Assembly: GCA_963204915.1 (NCBI GenBank)
Contig: CAUJHS010000090.1
Coordinates: 1-64,000 of the forward strand
Direction of reading: 5' to 3'
DNA length: 64,000 nucleotides
Origin: Planctomycetota bacterium
Lineage (GTDB): Bacteria > Planctomycetota > Planctomycetia > Pirellulales > Pirellulaceae
Below, in pieces: positions 30,959-39,339 of the stretch. The stretch's first letter is position 1. Each line of letters opens with the position of its first letter. The position numbers and the translations under genes were made by a program. The notes below the pieces were generated by a model. The model was not told where the DNA came from. It saw only the letters and a program-made list of their open reading frames with translations, and did not search any database.

Positions 30959-31010
30959 TTCAAGAAGTCCTTAGTTTATGCAATGGAATTGAGCAACGAT
31001 GACGTTCGCT

Positions 31011-31580
31011 TTACAAAGGCTCATCGTCCAAAGATTCCGTCATATCCTGCAAGCGTTGATCCAGCGCGGCATAGGGCGCATCGTATCCGCGCCATTCGCT
31101 GCCCGCGTAGATCAGGCTGTCGGTCATGGCGTCTAACCGTTGATCGAGTTCGTCGTTCCAAGCGTACTCGGTCGTGGAAGTCGACGGCAGGGTCGGAACA
31201 TCGGTTTGCGTCGCGAGGTTGTGCTCCGCGGAAGTATCGGTCGCTTGGGTGTTGATTACGGTGCGCCATACGACCAGCGCTGCGAATAACGACGCGGCTA
31301 CGGTCGCCAGAACGCTCCAGCGAAGGATCCAAGCGTTCGGAAAGCGAGACGCCCGCGGAGCATTGGGCTGGTTTTCAAGCGATGCGCGCAAGCGGTTCAA
31401 ACATGCCGTCTCGTCAAAATCGCAGTTGGCAGAGTCGAGGAGCTTGCCCCAGGCGTTCCAACCCTCGCGCAAGACAACGGCTTCCGCGTCCAAGGTCGGC
31501 GGAGAGCCCTCACCGGATTCTCCGCGTGCGGTGATTCGTTCGAGTTCGTTCAGTTCATTCGGTTCTCTGGAGTTGCTCAT
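31011..31580 (-). CDS. Probable anti-sigma factor, single-pass membrane protein
   Basis: A 189-residue protein encoded directly after the ECF sigma gene, overlapping it by 4 bp (ATGA). Its cytoplasmic N-terminal part is about 85 residues, with one transmembrane segment at about 88-111 (WSVLATVAASLFAALVVW), and a periplasmic tail of about 75 residues ending in a repeated pattern (LDQRLDAMTDSL and LDQRLQDMTESL). Gene position and topology are those of anti-sigma factors. The zinc motif HxxxCxxC of the ZAS class is absent, so the assignment rests on context. Start chosen at ATG 31580 for the overlap. Confidence 0.65.
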   Translation of the reverse strand: MSNSREPNELNELERITARGESGEGSPPTLDAEAVVLREGWNAWGKLLDSANCDFDETACLNRLRASLENQPNAPRASRFPNAWILRWSVLATVAASLFAALVVWRTVINTQATDTSAEHNLATQTDVPTLPSTSTTEYAWNDELDQRLDAMTDSLIYAGSEWRGYDAPYAALDQRLQDMTESLDDEPL

Positions 31581-32110
31581 GGCGAATCCTCCACCAACAT
31601 TTTTCGCAGCGCCAACAAGCCGCGGCGACAATGACTAAGTACGGTGTTGAGCGGCGACTCCGTGGCCTGGGCGATTTCCTTGAAAGACATATCGCTGTAG
31701 TAACGCAACAAGAGAACCCGACGTTGTTCGGGCGACAGGCTCTCGAGCGCGATCGTCAGCTGTTGTTGCATTTCGGTTTGAACGAGCGACTCTCCCGGGG
31801 TGAACGTATCATCGGCGGGCTCTAAACTTCGCCATTGTTCGTCACCCAGGGTTTGTTCGCGGCCTTTCCTTCGCGACTGATCACACGCGAGCCGATCAGC
31901 AATACACAACAAATAAGCACGCGCATTGCCGCTCTCTTGGTAACGATGTCGGGCCTCCCAAGCGCGTCGGAACACTTCTTGGGTTAAGTCGTCGGCGGTC
32001 TCGGGGCTTCTTGTCATTCCCAAGAGGTAGCCGCGCACGGCGCGGCCGTGCTCGCCAACCCATTGGGCAAGCCGATCCTCCGCATCGGACTGAAGCGGCT
32101 GATTGATCAT
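31577..32110 (-). CDS. ECF-family RNA polymerase sigma factor
   Basis: An extracytoplasmic-function sigma factor of 177 residues. Region 2 is clear (ARAYLLCIADRLACDQSRR, with DLTQEVFRRAW before it) and region 4 has LSPEQRRVLLLRYYSDMSFKEIA and LNTVLSHCRRGLLALRK. The start at ATG 32110 is preferred over 32182 because the upstream extension is not sigma-like and a candidate promoter lies at 32132-32159. First gene of a four-gene operon with an anti-sigma-like membrane protein and two exported proline-rich proteins, which suggests an envelope-stress response. Confidence 0.9.
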   Translation of the reverse strand: MINQPLQSDAEDRLAQWVGEHGRAVRGYLLGMTRSPETADDLTQEVFRRAWEARHRYQESGNARAYLLCIADRLACDQSRRKGREQTLGDEQWRSLEPADDTFTPGESLVQTEMQQQLTIALESLSPEQRRVLLLRYYSDMSFKEIAQATESPLNTVLSHCRRGLLALRKMLVEDSP

Positions 32111-32131
32111 GTCTGTTAAGAGAAACGCAGG

Positions 32132-32159
32132 AAGACAAGGTTTATTGCACGGAAGTTTC
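32132..32159 (-). promoter_or_regulatory. Candidate ECF-type promoter of the sigma operon
   Basis: On the minus strand GAAACTT is followed after 16 bases by GTCTT, close to the common ECF pattern GGAACTT-N16-GTCTAA. It ends 22 bp before the sigma ATG, a suitable spacing, and would allow the sigma factor to act on its own operon. Confidence 0.45.
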
Positions 32160-32175
32160 TCACGCCAAGTTTTGC

Positions 32176-32205
32176 TTGACAAAGAACGATACTAATGTAC
32201 AGTAT
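32176..32205 (+). promoter_or_regulatory. Candidate promoter with overlapping palindrome for the imu cassette
   Basis: A perfect -35 TTGACA (32176-32181) is followed after 16 bases by TACAGT (32198-32203). The -10 falls inside an inverted repeat ATACT-N7-AGTAT (32189-32205). A repressor bound there would block the promoter. LexA is the obvious candidate for an imuAB-dnaE2 cassette, but the planctomycete LexA box is not something I can confirm. Confidence 0.5.
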
Positions 32206-32217
32206 AGCCAAAGCGTG

Positions 32218-32229
32218 AGTGCTAGCACT
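32218..32229. repeat. Perfect 12-bp palindrome in the imu leader
   Basis: AGTGCTAGCACT is its own reverse complement and lies just after the candidate promoter, 81 bp before the imuA start. It could be a second operator. It shares GAGTGCTA with a CIRCE half-site but lacks the CIRCE spacing. Confidence 0.35.
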
Positions 32230-32309
32230 TTTGCTTCACCACGGAAAAGCCCAGGGAAGCCTGGGCGAATGAGCCGTTCCCTGTTTCTTTCCGCAAGAAA
32301 CGACGTAGC

Positions 32310-33200
32310 ATGACGCCACGCGCCACTCGACCGAAAGTCCCCCTGCTGAACGGCTCTCCCCAGCAAATTGCTGCGGCCTTGCAGGAAAAAATCCGTCAGC
32401 TCGAAAGAACGAAATCTTTAAGATGTGAGGAGTCACGGGTAAGCGCTGGTTGTGCGGCGATCGATCAACTCCTGCCTGAGAGGGGACTGCAACGTGGTTG
32501 GCTGACCGAATGGCTAGGCGTGGAAGGAGGCGGAGCCGGAACGTTAGCCTTGATTGCCGCTCGCGAAGCTTGCCTGGAAGGCGGCGCCTTGGTGATTCTG
32601 GATCGACAGCAAAACTTTTACCCGCCAGCCGCAGCCGCTTTGGGAATCGATTTGTCGGCGCTGCTCGTCCTCCGTCCGCAAAATCTTCAAGATGAGCTCT
32701 GGGCCTTAGATCAAGTGCTGCGCTGCCCTGGAGTGGCGGCGGTTTGGGCGCCGTTGGAAACCGTGGACGACCGTACCTTTCGTCGCTGGCAATTGGCGGC
32801 GGAAGAAAGCGGCGTGTTGGGCTTGCTCATCCGTCCGGCTCTCTGGCGCGGCCGCCCCAGTTGGTCCGAGGTCCAGTTTTGTGTGGAGCCTCGCCCTACA
32901 GGATCGTTGCAGGCTCTCTCGGCAAGGCTCCCTCGGACGCAGGGTGAACCTACTCCCGTTGATTCCCGGATAGTCCAGGAGCACGAGAACCTGACAAGCG
33001 GACGTATGTCGGGCGCGCGAAGACTGCGCGTGGAGCTTACGCGTTGCCGCAGCGGACCGGCGCAGGGGGCAGTTGAAGTCGAATTGGACGAAGTGACTGG
33101 CGCTCTTCGCGAAGCAAATCTTTATGAGAAAACGCATCCTATGCTTGTGGCTCCCACGCTGGCCGATCCAACGGCGCATCGCCGTCCAACCACGGCTTAG
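32310..33200 (+). CDS. imuA: ImuA, translesion mutagenesis protein
   Basis: A RecA/SulA-like protein of the damage-inducible mutagenesis cassette, in which ImuA works with ImuB and DnaE2. The 296 residues carry a RecA-like core (CAAIDQLLPERGLQRGWLTEW, LALIAAREACLEGGALVILD, RPQNLQDELWALDQVLRCPG). A standard Walker A is not conserved, as is common in ImuA. It is followed by imuB in an overlapping frame. The Pro/Gln-containing linker at about 200-235 is variable in the family. The promoter candidate at 32176 and two palindromes lie in the 200-bp gap shared with the divergent sigma operon. Confidence 0.85.
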   Translation: MTPRATRPKVPLLNGSPQQIAAALQEKIRQLERTKSLRCEESRVSAGCAAIDQLLPERGLQRGWLTEWLGVEGGGAGTLALIAAREACLEGGALVILDRQQNFYPPAAAALGIDLSALLVLRPQNLQDELWALDQVLRCPGVAAVWAPLETVDDRTFRRWQLAAEESGVLGLLIRPALWRGRPSWSEVQFCVEPRPTGSLQALSARLPRTQGEPTPVDSRIVQEHENLTSGRMSGARRLRVELTRCRSGPAQGAVEVELDEVTGALREANLYEKTHPMLVAPTLADPTAHRRPTTA

Positions 33201-34878
33201 CGGCCAGCCCATTATCTTGCATGCGAGCGCGCCCCAGCGCGGCGAATGCGTCGCCGTTTGTTCGACCGCTGCTTTGCGTCAAGGCGTGCGGGTAGGAATG
33301 CCGCTGGCTGAAGCGTTATCCTTGTTGAATCGGAATGACTTGCCCAACCAACCGCAGCCAACCGCTGGCCGGGCCAATGAGCCTCATATGGAGCCTCATC
33401 AACCCGACGTAGACCAGGACGCACTGCGGCAATTAGCGGCATGGTGCGAACAATTCAGTCCGCTGGTGGGCTTGGAGTCCCATGCAGAACCGCAGTCTCT
33501 GCTTTTTGATGTGACCGGTTTGGGGCCTTTGTTCGGCGGCGAAGAGGCGCTCGCTTGGCGTGTGATTGAAGCCTTTGGCCGCCGCGGCTATTCCATTCGT
33601 GTGGCGATAGCCGATACGGTCGGTGCGGCCTGGGCCCTGAGTCGCTACGGCGCCGATCCGCGATCAATGAGAAATTCCGAAACACCTTGGAGCGAAGGCG
33701 CCCAGGATCGACGCCCCACTATGGGCGGTAGGACGATCTGGGCCGCCGCGCCGCGAATCGTTCCTCCAGGCCGGCAGAGGGAGACACTGAAGCCGCTGGC
33801 CGTTGAGGCATTACGTTTGCCTGCGCCAACTTTGACGGCCTTACATCAGTTGGGGCTGTTTCAAATTGGTCAAGTTTTGGAGCTTCCTCGCGCGGGCCTG
33901 GCGTCGCGCTTTCAGCATGAAGGCAAATGTGCTTTGCTGGAGCGATTGGACCAGACCATGGGTAATGTAGAGGAGTTGATTACGCCACATCGGCCGCCTC
34001 CCGAATTTCGCGCGGAGCGGTGCTTGGAGCCGCCTGCGACACGGCTGGTGGAAGTGCGCATGGTCTTGGCCGAGTTGTTTGATCAGGTGTGTCGCGAATT
34101 GGCGGCCCGCAGTCAAGGTGCATTGCGTTCGGTGTGTCGGCTGGATTGTGAACGAGGCGAAGTTCGAAAAATCGAACTCGGTCTTTTTCAACCCACGGTC
34201 TCCGCCAGACGCTTGCTCGAGTTGGCGGCTATGCAATTGGAGCGCACGCAGCTGCCTAGCGGCGTAGGCCGTATTGGTGTTGAGGCGCCATTGACGGCGC
34301 CGCTAACAGCGCGGCAATATGCGTTGTTCGTCGAAGAGGGCCGTCGCCGGCCGCGTGAGTTGGCGCTGCTGATTGATCGTCTGAGCAGTCGCTTAGGGCC
34401 CGAACGCGTGGTTCGGCCGCGTCTGCTGCCCGATGCCCAGCCGGAACGAGCGTTTTGCGAAGAATCGCTCGTGGGAAGGCCCTTGGGAATGAACAACGAG
34501 CCAACGAGAGAGCGTTCGCCGCATCGTGGGATGCTGCGCACTCCGAAGGAAAAGCAAAGAAGTAAAACTTTTCCTTCATCTTCTTCCACACGTTCTCCCT
34601 CTTTGCGTGCATTTCAACGTCCCTTGCGGCTTTGGTCGCCGCCAGTGGCGATCGAAGTGATGGCGGTAGCGCATGGCCCGCCCATCAGCTTTCGCATGGG
34701 GCGGCGGCGCTTCCGCGTGCATCGCTGGTGGGGGCCCGAGCGGATCGAAACCGGTTGGTGGCGCGGCCGCAGCGTCCGCCGCGACTACTACCAGGTCGAA
34801 ACCACCACCGGCGCCCGCTATTGGCTCTTTCGCCATTTGATCGCTCAACAATGGTTTTTGCACGGCGAGTATGGATGA
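33124..34878 (+). CDS. imuB: ImuB, inactive Y-family polymerase-like protein
   Basis: A DinB-like protein that links the beta clamp and DnaE2 at lesions. It starts MRKRILCLWLPRWPIQRR, a typical ImuB opening, in which the catalytic acidic residues of true Y-family polymerases are missing. Middle parts match the little-finger region, and the C-terminus (RDYYQVETTTGARYWLFRHL, then QQWFLHGEYG) is the conserved ImuB tail. At 584 residues it is of full length; a Ser/Arg/Lys-rich insertion at about 450-500 is probably unstructured. Its start overlaps the end of imuA by 77 bp, more than usual. Confidence 0.9.
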   Translation: MRKRILCLWLPRWPIQRRIAVQPRLSGQPIILHASAPQRGECVAVCSTAALRQGVRVGMPLAEALSLLNRNDLPNQPQPTAGRANEPHMEPHQPDVDQDALRQLAAWCEQFSPLVGLESHAEPQSLLFDVTGLGPLFGGEEALAWRVIEAFGRRGYSIRVAIADTVGAAWALSRYGADPRSMRNSETPWSEGAQDRRPTMGGRTIWAAAPRIVPPGRQRETLKPLAVEALRLPAPTLTALHQLGLFQIGQVLELPRAGLASRFQHEGKCALLERLDQTMGNVEELITPHRPPPEFRAERCLEPPATRLVEVRMVLAELFDQVCRELAARSQGALRSVCRLDCERGEVRKIELGLFQPTVSARRLLELAAMQLERTQLPSGVGRIGVEAPLTAPLTARQYALFVEEGRRRPRELALLIDRLSSRLGPERVVRPRLLPDAQPERAFCEESLVGRPLGMNNEPTRERSPHRGMLRTPKEKQRSKTFPSSSSTRSPSLRAFQRPLRLWSPPVAIEVMAVAHGPPISFRMGRRRFRVHRWWGPERIETGWWRGRSVRRDYYQVETTTGARYWLFRHLIAQQWFLHGEYG

Positions 34879-34921
34879 AGTAAGAAGAGACGACATCCTT
34901 CATATTTAGGAGGCGGCAACC

Positions 34922-35899
34922 ATGAACATGGTGCTTCGCTTGCGGAAGGGTTACTTCCCCCTGGGGATCGTTGTTCTTGTGGCGTTGCTGGCGATGGCGG
35001 CGTTTTCTTATTACGCCGCCATCACCGATGTTCCCGCAGATCGCAGGGCGTACTTCCTGATTTTGACGCTTGGCGTTTGGGGATTCATGACGTGCCTGGA
35101 CCTTTGGTTGCTCTTGGCTTGTTGGCGAGAACAACTCCTTGTGCAAGACGATCGCATGATTCGACAAGGCGTTTTCTCGACGAAAGAACTATCGTGGAGT
35201 GAGATCGTTGAAGCTCGCTGGCGCGTGATTCCAGCCGGCGGAAGCGTCGTGCTCAAGACCGCGACGGACAAGGTGAAGGTCGCGTTCTCCAATTTCGAAC
35301 GCGAGCAAAGCCTCTTTTTGATTCGCCACTTGTGGAAGGTCTTGCCAAGTTTCGTTCACCGCGATTGGCCTCTTTTCTGTTACAAGATTGCGCTGCCCAT
35401 GTCCAAGAGCCAGAGCCTGGCGCCGCAAGTGGAGCGAGGGCCGCATGAAAACAAAGTCCGCATCACGCGCCGGCGGTGGGACTGGTACTTTTTGCCCGGA
35501 ATCCTCCTTGCTGCTGCGATTGGCGTTTATTTGTGGCAAATGTTCGGTTTGTCTCGCAGTCTGATTGGTCCTATCCCTTTGATTGCGCTCTGGCTGTTTG
35601 TTCGCTGGGGAACGCCGAAACAAGGAATGATTGTGCCGACTTCTCCTGAGGATCGACAATGGATCGCTTGGTTTTCCCTGACGCTGCTTAGTGCGTTCCC
35701 GCTGATGTACATCAGCAAGCAATTGGAAAAGCAACATCCTGCATTAGGATTTGTTGCCCTTCTTCCCCTGTTGGCGTTCTTCCCCGTGATCATCCGAATG
35801 GGCGTCCGTAAAGAACGCCGTCAAAAGAAGCGTTCGCTGGAAGCGGCCCCTGCGGCCGTTGAAGAATGGGAACGTCAAGAAGCGGCGAGTGGTTCGTGA
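34922..35899 (+). CDS. Multi-pass membrane protein with PH-like segment, inside the mutagenesis cassette
   Basis: A 325-residue inner-membrane protein of unknown function. Two membrane helices (about 12-32 and 42-65) are followed by a soluble beta-rich section (about 70-140: LLVQDDRMIRQGVFSTKELSW and onward) that resembles bacterial PH-like domains, then four hydrophobic segments between about 190 and 300 and a charged tail. AGGAGG 8 bp before the ATG makes translation very likely. It lies 43 bp after imuB and 3 bp before dnaE2, so it is co-transcribed with both. I know of no mutagenesis role for such a protein. Confidence 0.75.
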   Translation: MNMVLRLRKGYFPLGIVVLVALLAMAAFSYYAAITDVPADRRAYFLILTLGVWGFMTCLDLWLLLACWREQLLVQDDRMIRQGVFSTKELSWSEIVEARWRVIPAGGSVVLKTATDKVKVAFSNFEREQSLFLIRHLWKVLPSFVHRDWPLFCYKIALPMSKSQSLAPQVERGPHENKVRITRRRWDWYFLPGILLAAAIGVYLWQMFGLSRSLIGPIPLIALWLFVRWGTPKQGMIVPTSPEDRQWIAWFSLTLLSAFPLMYISKQLEKQHPALGFVALLPLLAFFPVIIRMGVRKERRQKKRSLEAAPAAVEEWERQEAASGS

Positions 35900-35902
35900 T
35901 TT

Positions 35903-38900
35903 ATGCGACGTGTGCGATACGCGGAACTGCACTGCAAAACGAACTTCTCCTTTCTTGAAGGTGCGTCCCATGCCGAAGAGTTGGCGGAGCAGGCGGCGGC
36001 TTTGGGTTATGCGGCCCTGGCGGTGACGGACCGAAACTCGCTGGCCGGGGTGGTGCGGGCGCACATCGCCGCGAAAGATTCGGGCCTGAAGTTGGTCGTG
36101 GGCGCCGAGATCACTCCCACGGATGCGCCGCCGGTCGTGCTGTGGGCGACGGATCGCAAAGCGTATGGTCGGTTATCCCGTCTGATTACCGCCGGCCGGC
36201 GTAGAGCGCCGAAGGGCGAGTGTTATCTGACGCTCGAAGAAATCTCGCAGCACGCCGAAGGATTGCTGGCGGGCGTGATCTTCGACCCGGACGTTGGATG
36301 TTCCGTTGCGAGCGATACGGCCGATGTTCTCCGCATGCCGTCGCACAGCTTGGTAAGTGGCCGGCGTGAGCCGGCTGATGATGTCGGCGAGTTGTATTCC
36401 ATCCACAACTCACTTGGCAACGATGTCAAGCGTCCCGAGCAACACAGCAAATTAGCGAGCTTACGCCCCCCGCTCGCTTTATGCGCGTATCGGGAGATCT
36501 TTGGAGACCGGTGTTATTTGTTGGTCGAGTTGCATCGTGAAGCGGATGATGCGCGGCGACTCGAACAATTCCTTCGCGTATCCAAAGCAACTCGCATTCC
36601 GTTCGTGGCGGCAGGAGATGTGCACTATCACATGCCGGGACGGATGGTGCTGCAACATGCGCTCACCGCGATCCGACATGGCGTCACCGTGGCCGAGGCG
36701 GGACATCGCCTGTTCTCCAACGCGCAGCGGTATTTGCGGCCGGTGGAAGAGATCGCAGCTATCTTTGCTGATGTACCAGAAGCGTTGTATCGCACCATCG
36801 AGATCGCCGACCGCTGCCACTTCTCGCTTGCGGAGCTTAAGTACGAGTATCCCGAAGAGCTGGCGCCCGAGGGACAGACGCCACTAGAGCACCTCAAGGA
36901 AATGGCTTGGCGCGGCGCCAATAAGCGTTACCCGCAAGGCGTGCCGCCGAAGGTCCGGCAGTTGCTTGAACATGAATTGGAGCTGATCGGCCAACTGCGG
37001 TATGAGTCCTATTTTCTCACGGTCTTTGACTTGGTGCGGTTCGCCAGACGCCAAGGCATTCTCTGCCAAGGGCGCGGCTCGGCGGCGAACTCGGTGGTTT
37101 GTTATTGCTTGGGAATCACCTCGGTCAACCCTGATCGGATTGATGTGCTCTTTGAGCGGTTCGTGAGCCGCGAACGGAATGAGGCGCCCGACATTGATGT
37201 GGACTTCGAGCACGAGCGTCGCGAGGAGGTACTGCAATACCTCTACGACAAATACGGCCGCGAGCGCGCCGGGATGACCGCCACGGTGATCGCCTATCGC
37301 ACGCGCTCGGCGGTGCGCGACATGGGCAAGGCGCTGGGGCTGTCGCGCGACCGGGTCGATCGGCTGGCGAAGCTGGTCGAGGGCTACCACCACGAGCCCA
37401 ATCTTCCCGAACGCTGCCGGCAGGCGGGCATCGACCCAGATTCGGAAGTCGGACAGCGGCTGGTGTACCTGGTGAACGAGCTGGTCGGCTTCCCGCGGCA
37501 TCTGTCGCAGCACGTGGGCGGCATGGTCATCACCCAAGGTCCGCTGTGCGAGCTGGCGCCGATCGAGAATGCGGCAATGGAAGGCCGCACGGTCATTGAG
37601 TGGGACAAGGACGACCTCGACGAGTTGGGAATCCTCAAGGTCGATTGTCTTTCCTTGGGCATGCTCACCGCCATTCGCAAGTGCTTCACCATGATCCGCG
37701 AGACGGACGGGCGCGAGCTGACGCTGGCCACGGTGCCGCCGGAAGACCCGGCCGTATATCGCATGATCCAGCAGGCCGACACGATGGGCGTGTTCCAGAT
37801 CGAAAGCCGGGCCCAAATGGCCATGCTGCCGCGCCTCAAGCCGCGCTGCTGGTACGACCTGGTGATCGAAGTGGCCATCGTCCGGCCGGGGCCGATCCAA
37901 GGCGAGATGGTCCATCCCTACCTCCGCCGCCGGGCGGGACTGGAGCAAGTCACCTATCCCAGTCCTGCGATTCGCGAGGTGCTTTGCCGCACGCTGGGGG
38001 TGCCGCTGTTTCAAGAGCAGGCGATGCGGCTGGCGGTAGTGGCGGCCGGTTTCACGCCGGGCGAGGCCGACCAACTGCGCCGCGCCATGGGCGCATGGCG
38101 GCGCCCCGGCGTGATCGATCAATTCCGCAAGAAGCTGCTCGAAGGGATGATCGCCCGAGGGCTGTCTCAGAAATTCGCAGAGCAAGTGTTCAACCAGATT
38201 CGCGGCTTCGGCGAATACGGTTTCCCCGAATCGCACGCGGCAAGCTTCGCGTTGTTGGTGTACGTCTCGGCGTGGCTCAAGCATTACTACCCGGCGGCGT
38301 TTGCCGCTGCAGTGCTCAATAGCCAACCCATGGGATTTTACGCACCAGCGCAACTGGTGCAGGATGCTCGCAAGCATGGCGTGCAAGTATTGCCGGTCGA
38401 TGTGAACTTCAGTTGCTGGGACAACGTGCTGGAGAAAGGACGAGAGCCGAGCATGGTGAATCGCGAGCGGGAACGAGCCAAGCGTCAAGGTTCGTCGCTT
38501 CGACTAGGATTTCGCTTGCTTACTGGGTTTTCGTCGCGCCATGCTGTGGCGATTGAGCAAGCACGATTGTCCGGCCCGTTTCGTTCGGTAGATGATCTCT
38601 CACGACGCACTGGATTAGGAAAATCGGTAATTGCACGCTTGGCCGAGGCCGATGCGTTCGCTTCCTGTGGGGCCGATCGGCGAGGGGCGCTATGGGACGC
38701 CTTGGCGCAAGAGAAGACGCCCCGCGAACGCACCTTGTTTGACGCCGCCGAGGTTGAAGAGGAGCCCCCCACGCTGCCGCCGCTTTTGCCCGAGGAGCAA
38801 GTCTTTGCCGACTATCGCACGGCCGGGCTTTCGCTGCGTGGGCATCCTTTGGAGTTTTACCGTGATCAGCTAGAACCCCTGGGCGTCATTCCAATTGCGC

Positions 38901-39205
38901 GATTGGAGAAACTCCAGCACAACCGCCTGGTGCGAGTAGCGGGATTGGTGCTGTTGCGACAGCGACCAAGCACTGCCAAGGGCGTCACGTTCGTCACGTT
39001 GGAGGATGAAACGGGCGCGGCGAATCTGGTCCTCTTTCATCAGATCTGGCGGCAGTTCTATCGCGTGGTGCGAACGGCGCCGGCGTGGATTGCCCAAGGC
39101 CGCTTGGAGCGCGAAGGCCAAGTGATCCACGTCGTCGTCAGCCGCGTGGAAGACCTGGGTCAAAAGCTACGTGCGCTCAACGTCAAGTCGCGCGACTTTC
39201 GATAA
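35903..39205 (+). CDS. dnaE2: Error-prone DNA polymerase III alpha subunit DnaE2
   Basis: The catalytic polymerase of damage-induced mutagenesis, acting with ImuA and ImuB. The 1100 residues contain a PHP domain at the N-terminus (YAELHCKTNFSFLEGASHAEE), the polymerase core with the catalytic aspartates in APDIDVDF (about residue 430), a helix-hairpin-helix region (TGFSSRHAVAIEQARL onward) and a C-terminal OB fold (RVAGLVLLRQRPSTAKG). DnaE2 rather than DnaE1 follows from the shorter C-terminus and the imuAB context. Codon third positions turn strongly GC-rich between about 37170 and 38150, unlike either end. A 534-codon antisense frame there is a by-product. Confidence 0.95.
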   Translation: MRRVRYAELHCKTNFSFLEGASHAEELAEQAAALGYAALAVTDRNSLAGVVRAHIAAKDSGLKLVVGAEITPTDAPPVVLWATDRKAYGRLSRLITAGRRRAPKGECYLTLEEISQHAEGLLAGVIFDPDVGCSVASDTADVLRMPSHSLVSGRREPADDVGELYSIHNSLGNDVKRPEQHSKLASLRPPLALCAYREIFGDRCYLLVELHREADDARRLEQFLRVSKATRIPFVAAGDVHYHMPGRMVLQHALTAIRHGVTVAEAGHRLFSNAQRYLRPVEEIAAIFADVPEALYRTIEIADRCHFSLAELKYEYPEELAPEGQTPLEHLKEMAWRGANKRYPQGVPPKVRQLLEHELELIGQLRYESYFLTVFDLVRFARRQGILCQGRGSAANSVVCYCLGITSVNPDRIDVLFERFVSRERNEAPDIDVDFEHERREEVLQYLYDKYGRERAGMTATVIAYRTRSAVRDMGKALGLSRDRVDRLAKLVEGYHHEPNLPERCRQAGIDPDSEVGQRLVYLVNELVGFPRHLSQHVGGMVITQGPLCELAPIENAAMEGRTVIEWDKDDLDELGILKVDCLSLGMLTAIRKCFTMIRETDGRELTLATVPPEDPAVYRMIQQADTMGVFQIESRAQMAMLPRLKPRCWYDLVIEVAIVRPGPIQGEMVHPYLRRRAGLEQVTYPSPAIREVLCRTLGVPLFQEQAMRLAVVAAGFTPGEADQLRRAMGAWRRPGVIDQFRKKLLEGMIARGLSQKFAEQVFNQIRGFGEYGFPESHAASFALLVYVSAWLKHYYPAAFAAAVLNSQPMGFYAPAQLVQDARKHGVQVLPVDVNFSCWDNVLEKGREPSMVNRERERAKRQGSSLRLGFRLLTGFSSRHAVAIEQARLSGPFRSVDDLSRRTGLGKSVIARLAEADAFASCGADRRGALWDALAQEKTPRERTLFDAAEVEEEPPTLPPLLPEEQVFADYRTAGLSLRGHPLEFYRDQLEPLGVIPIARLEKLQHNRLVRVAGLVLLRQRPSTAKGVTFVTLEDETGAANLVLFHQIWRQFYRVVRTAPAWIAQGRLEREGQVIHVVVSRVEDLGQKLRALNVKSRDFR

Positions 39206-39339
39206 ACAACAATCAGCGAGCGGCCGACGTAAGAGGGCTGACGGCGCTGGCGAACCCAACTCCATTGGAAGTTTTCATAACGCAAGGCCATGCGGCGCGA
39301 AGAACCAGAGGACTTACGCCCTTTACTCGCCCAAGGGCT

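Noticed and set aside
32218-32229. CIRCE heat-shock operator
   Set aside because: Only one half-site-like piece and no 9-bp spaced inverted partner.
37600-38322. 240-codon frame in another phase of dnaE2
   Set aside because: Same-strand shadow rich in Arg, Gly and Pro, caused by high GC.
36884-38488. 534-codon open frame antisense to dnaE2
   Set aside because: It mirrors the GC-rich third positions of the polymerase gene, has no family motif and no ribosome site.
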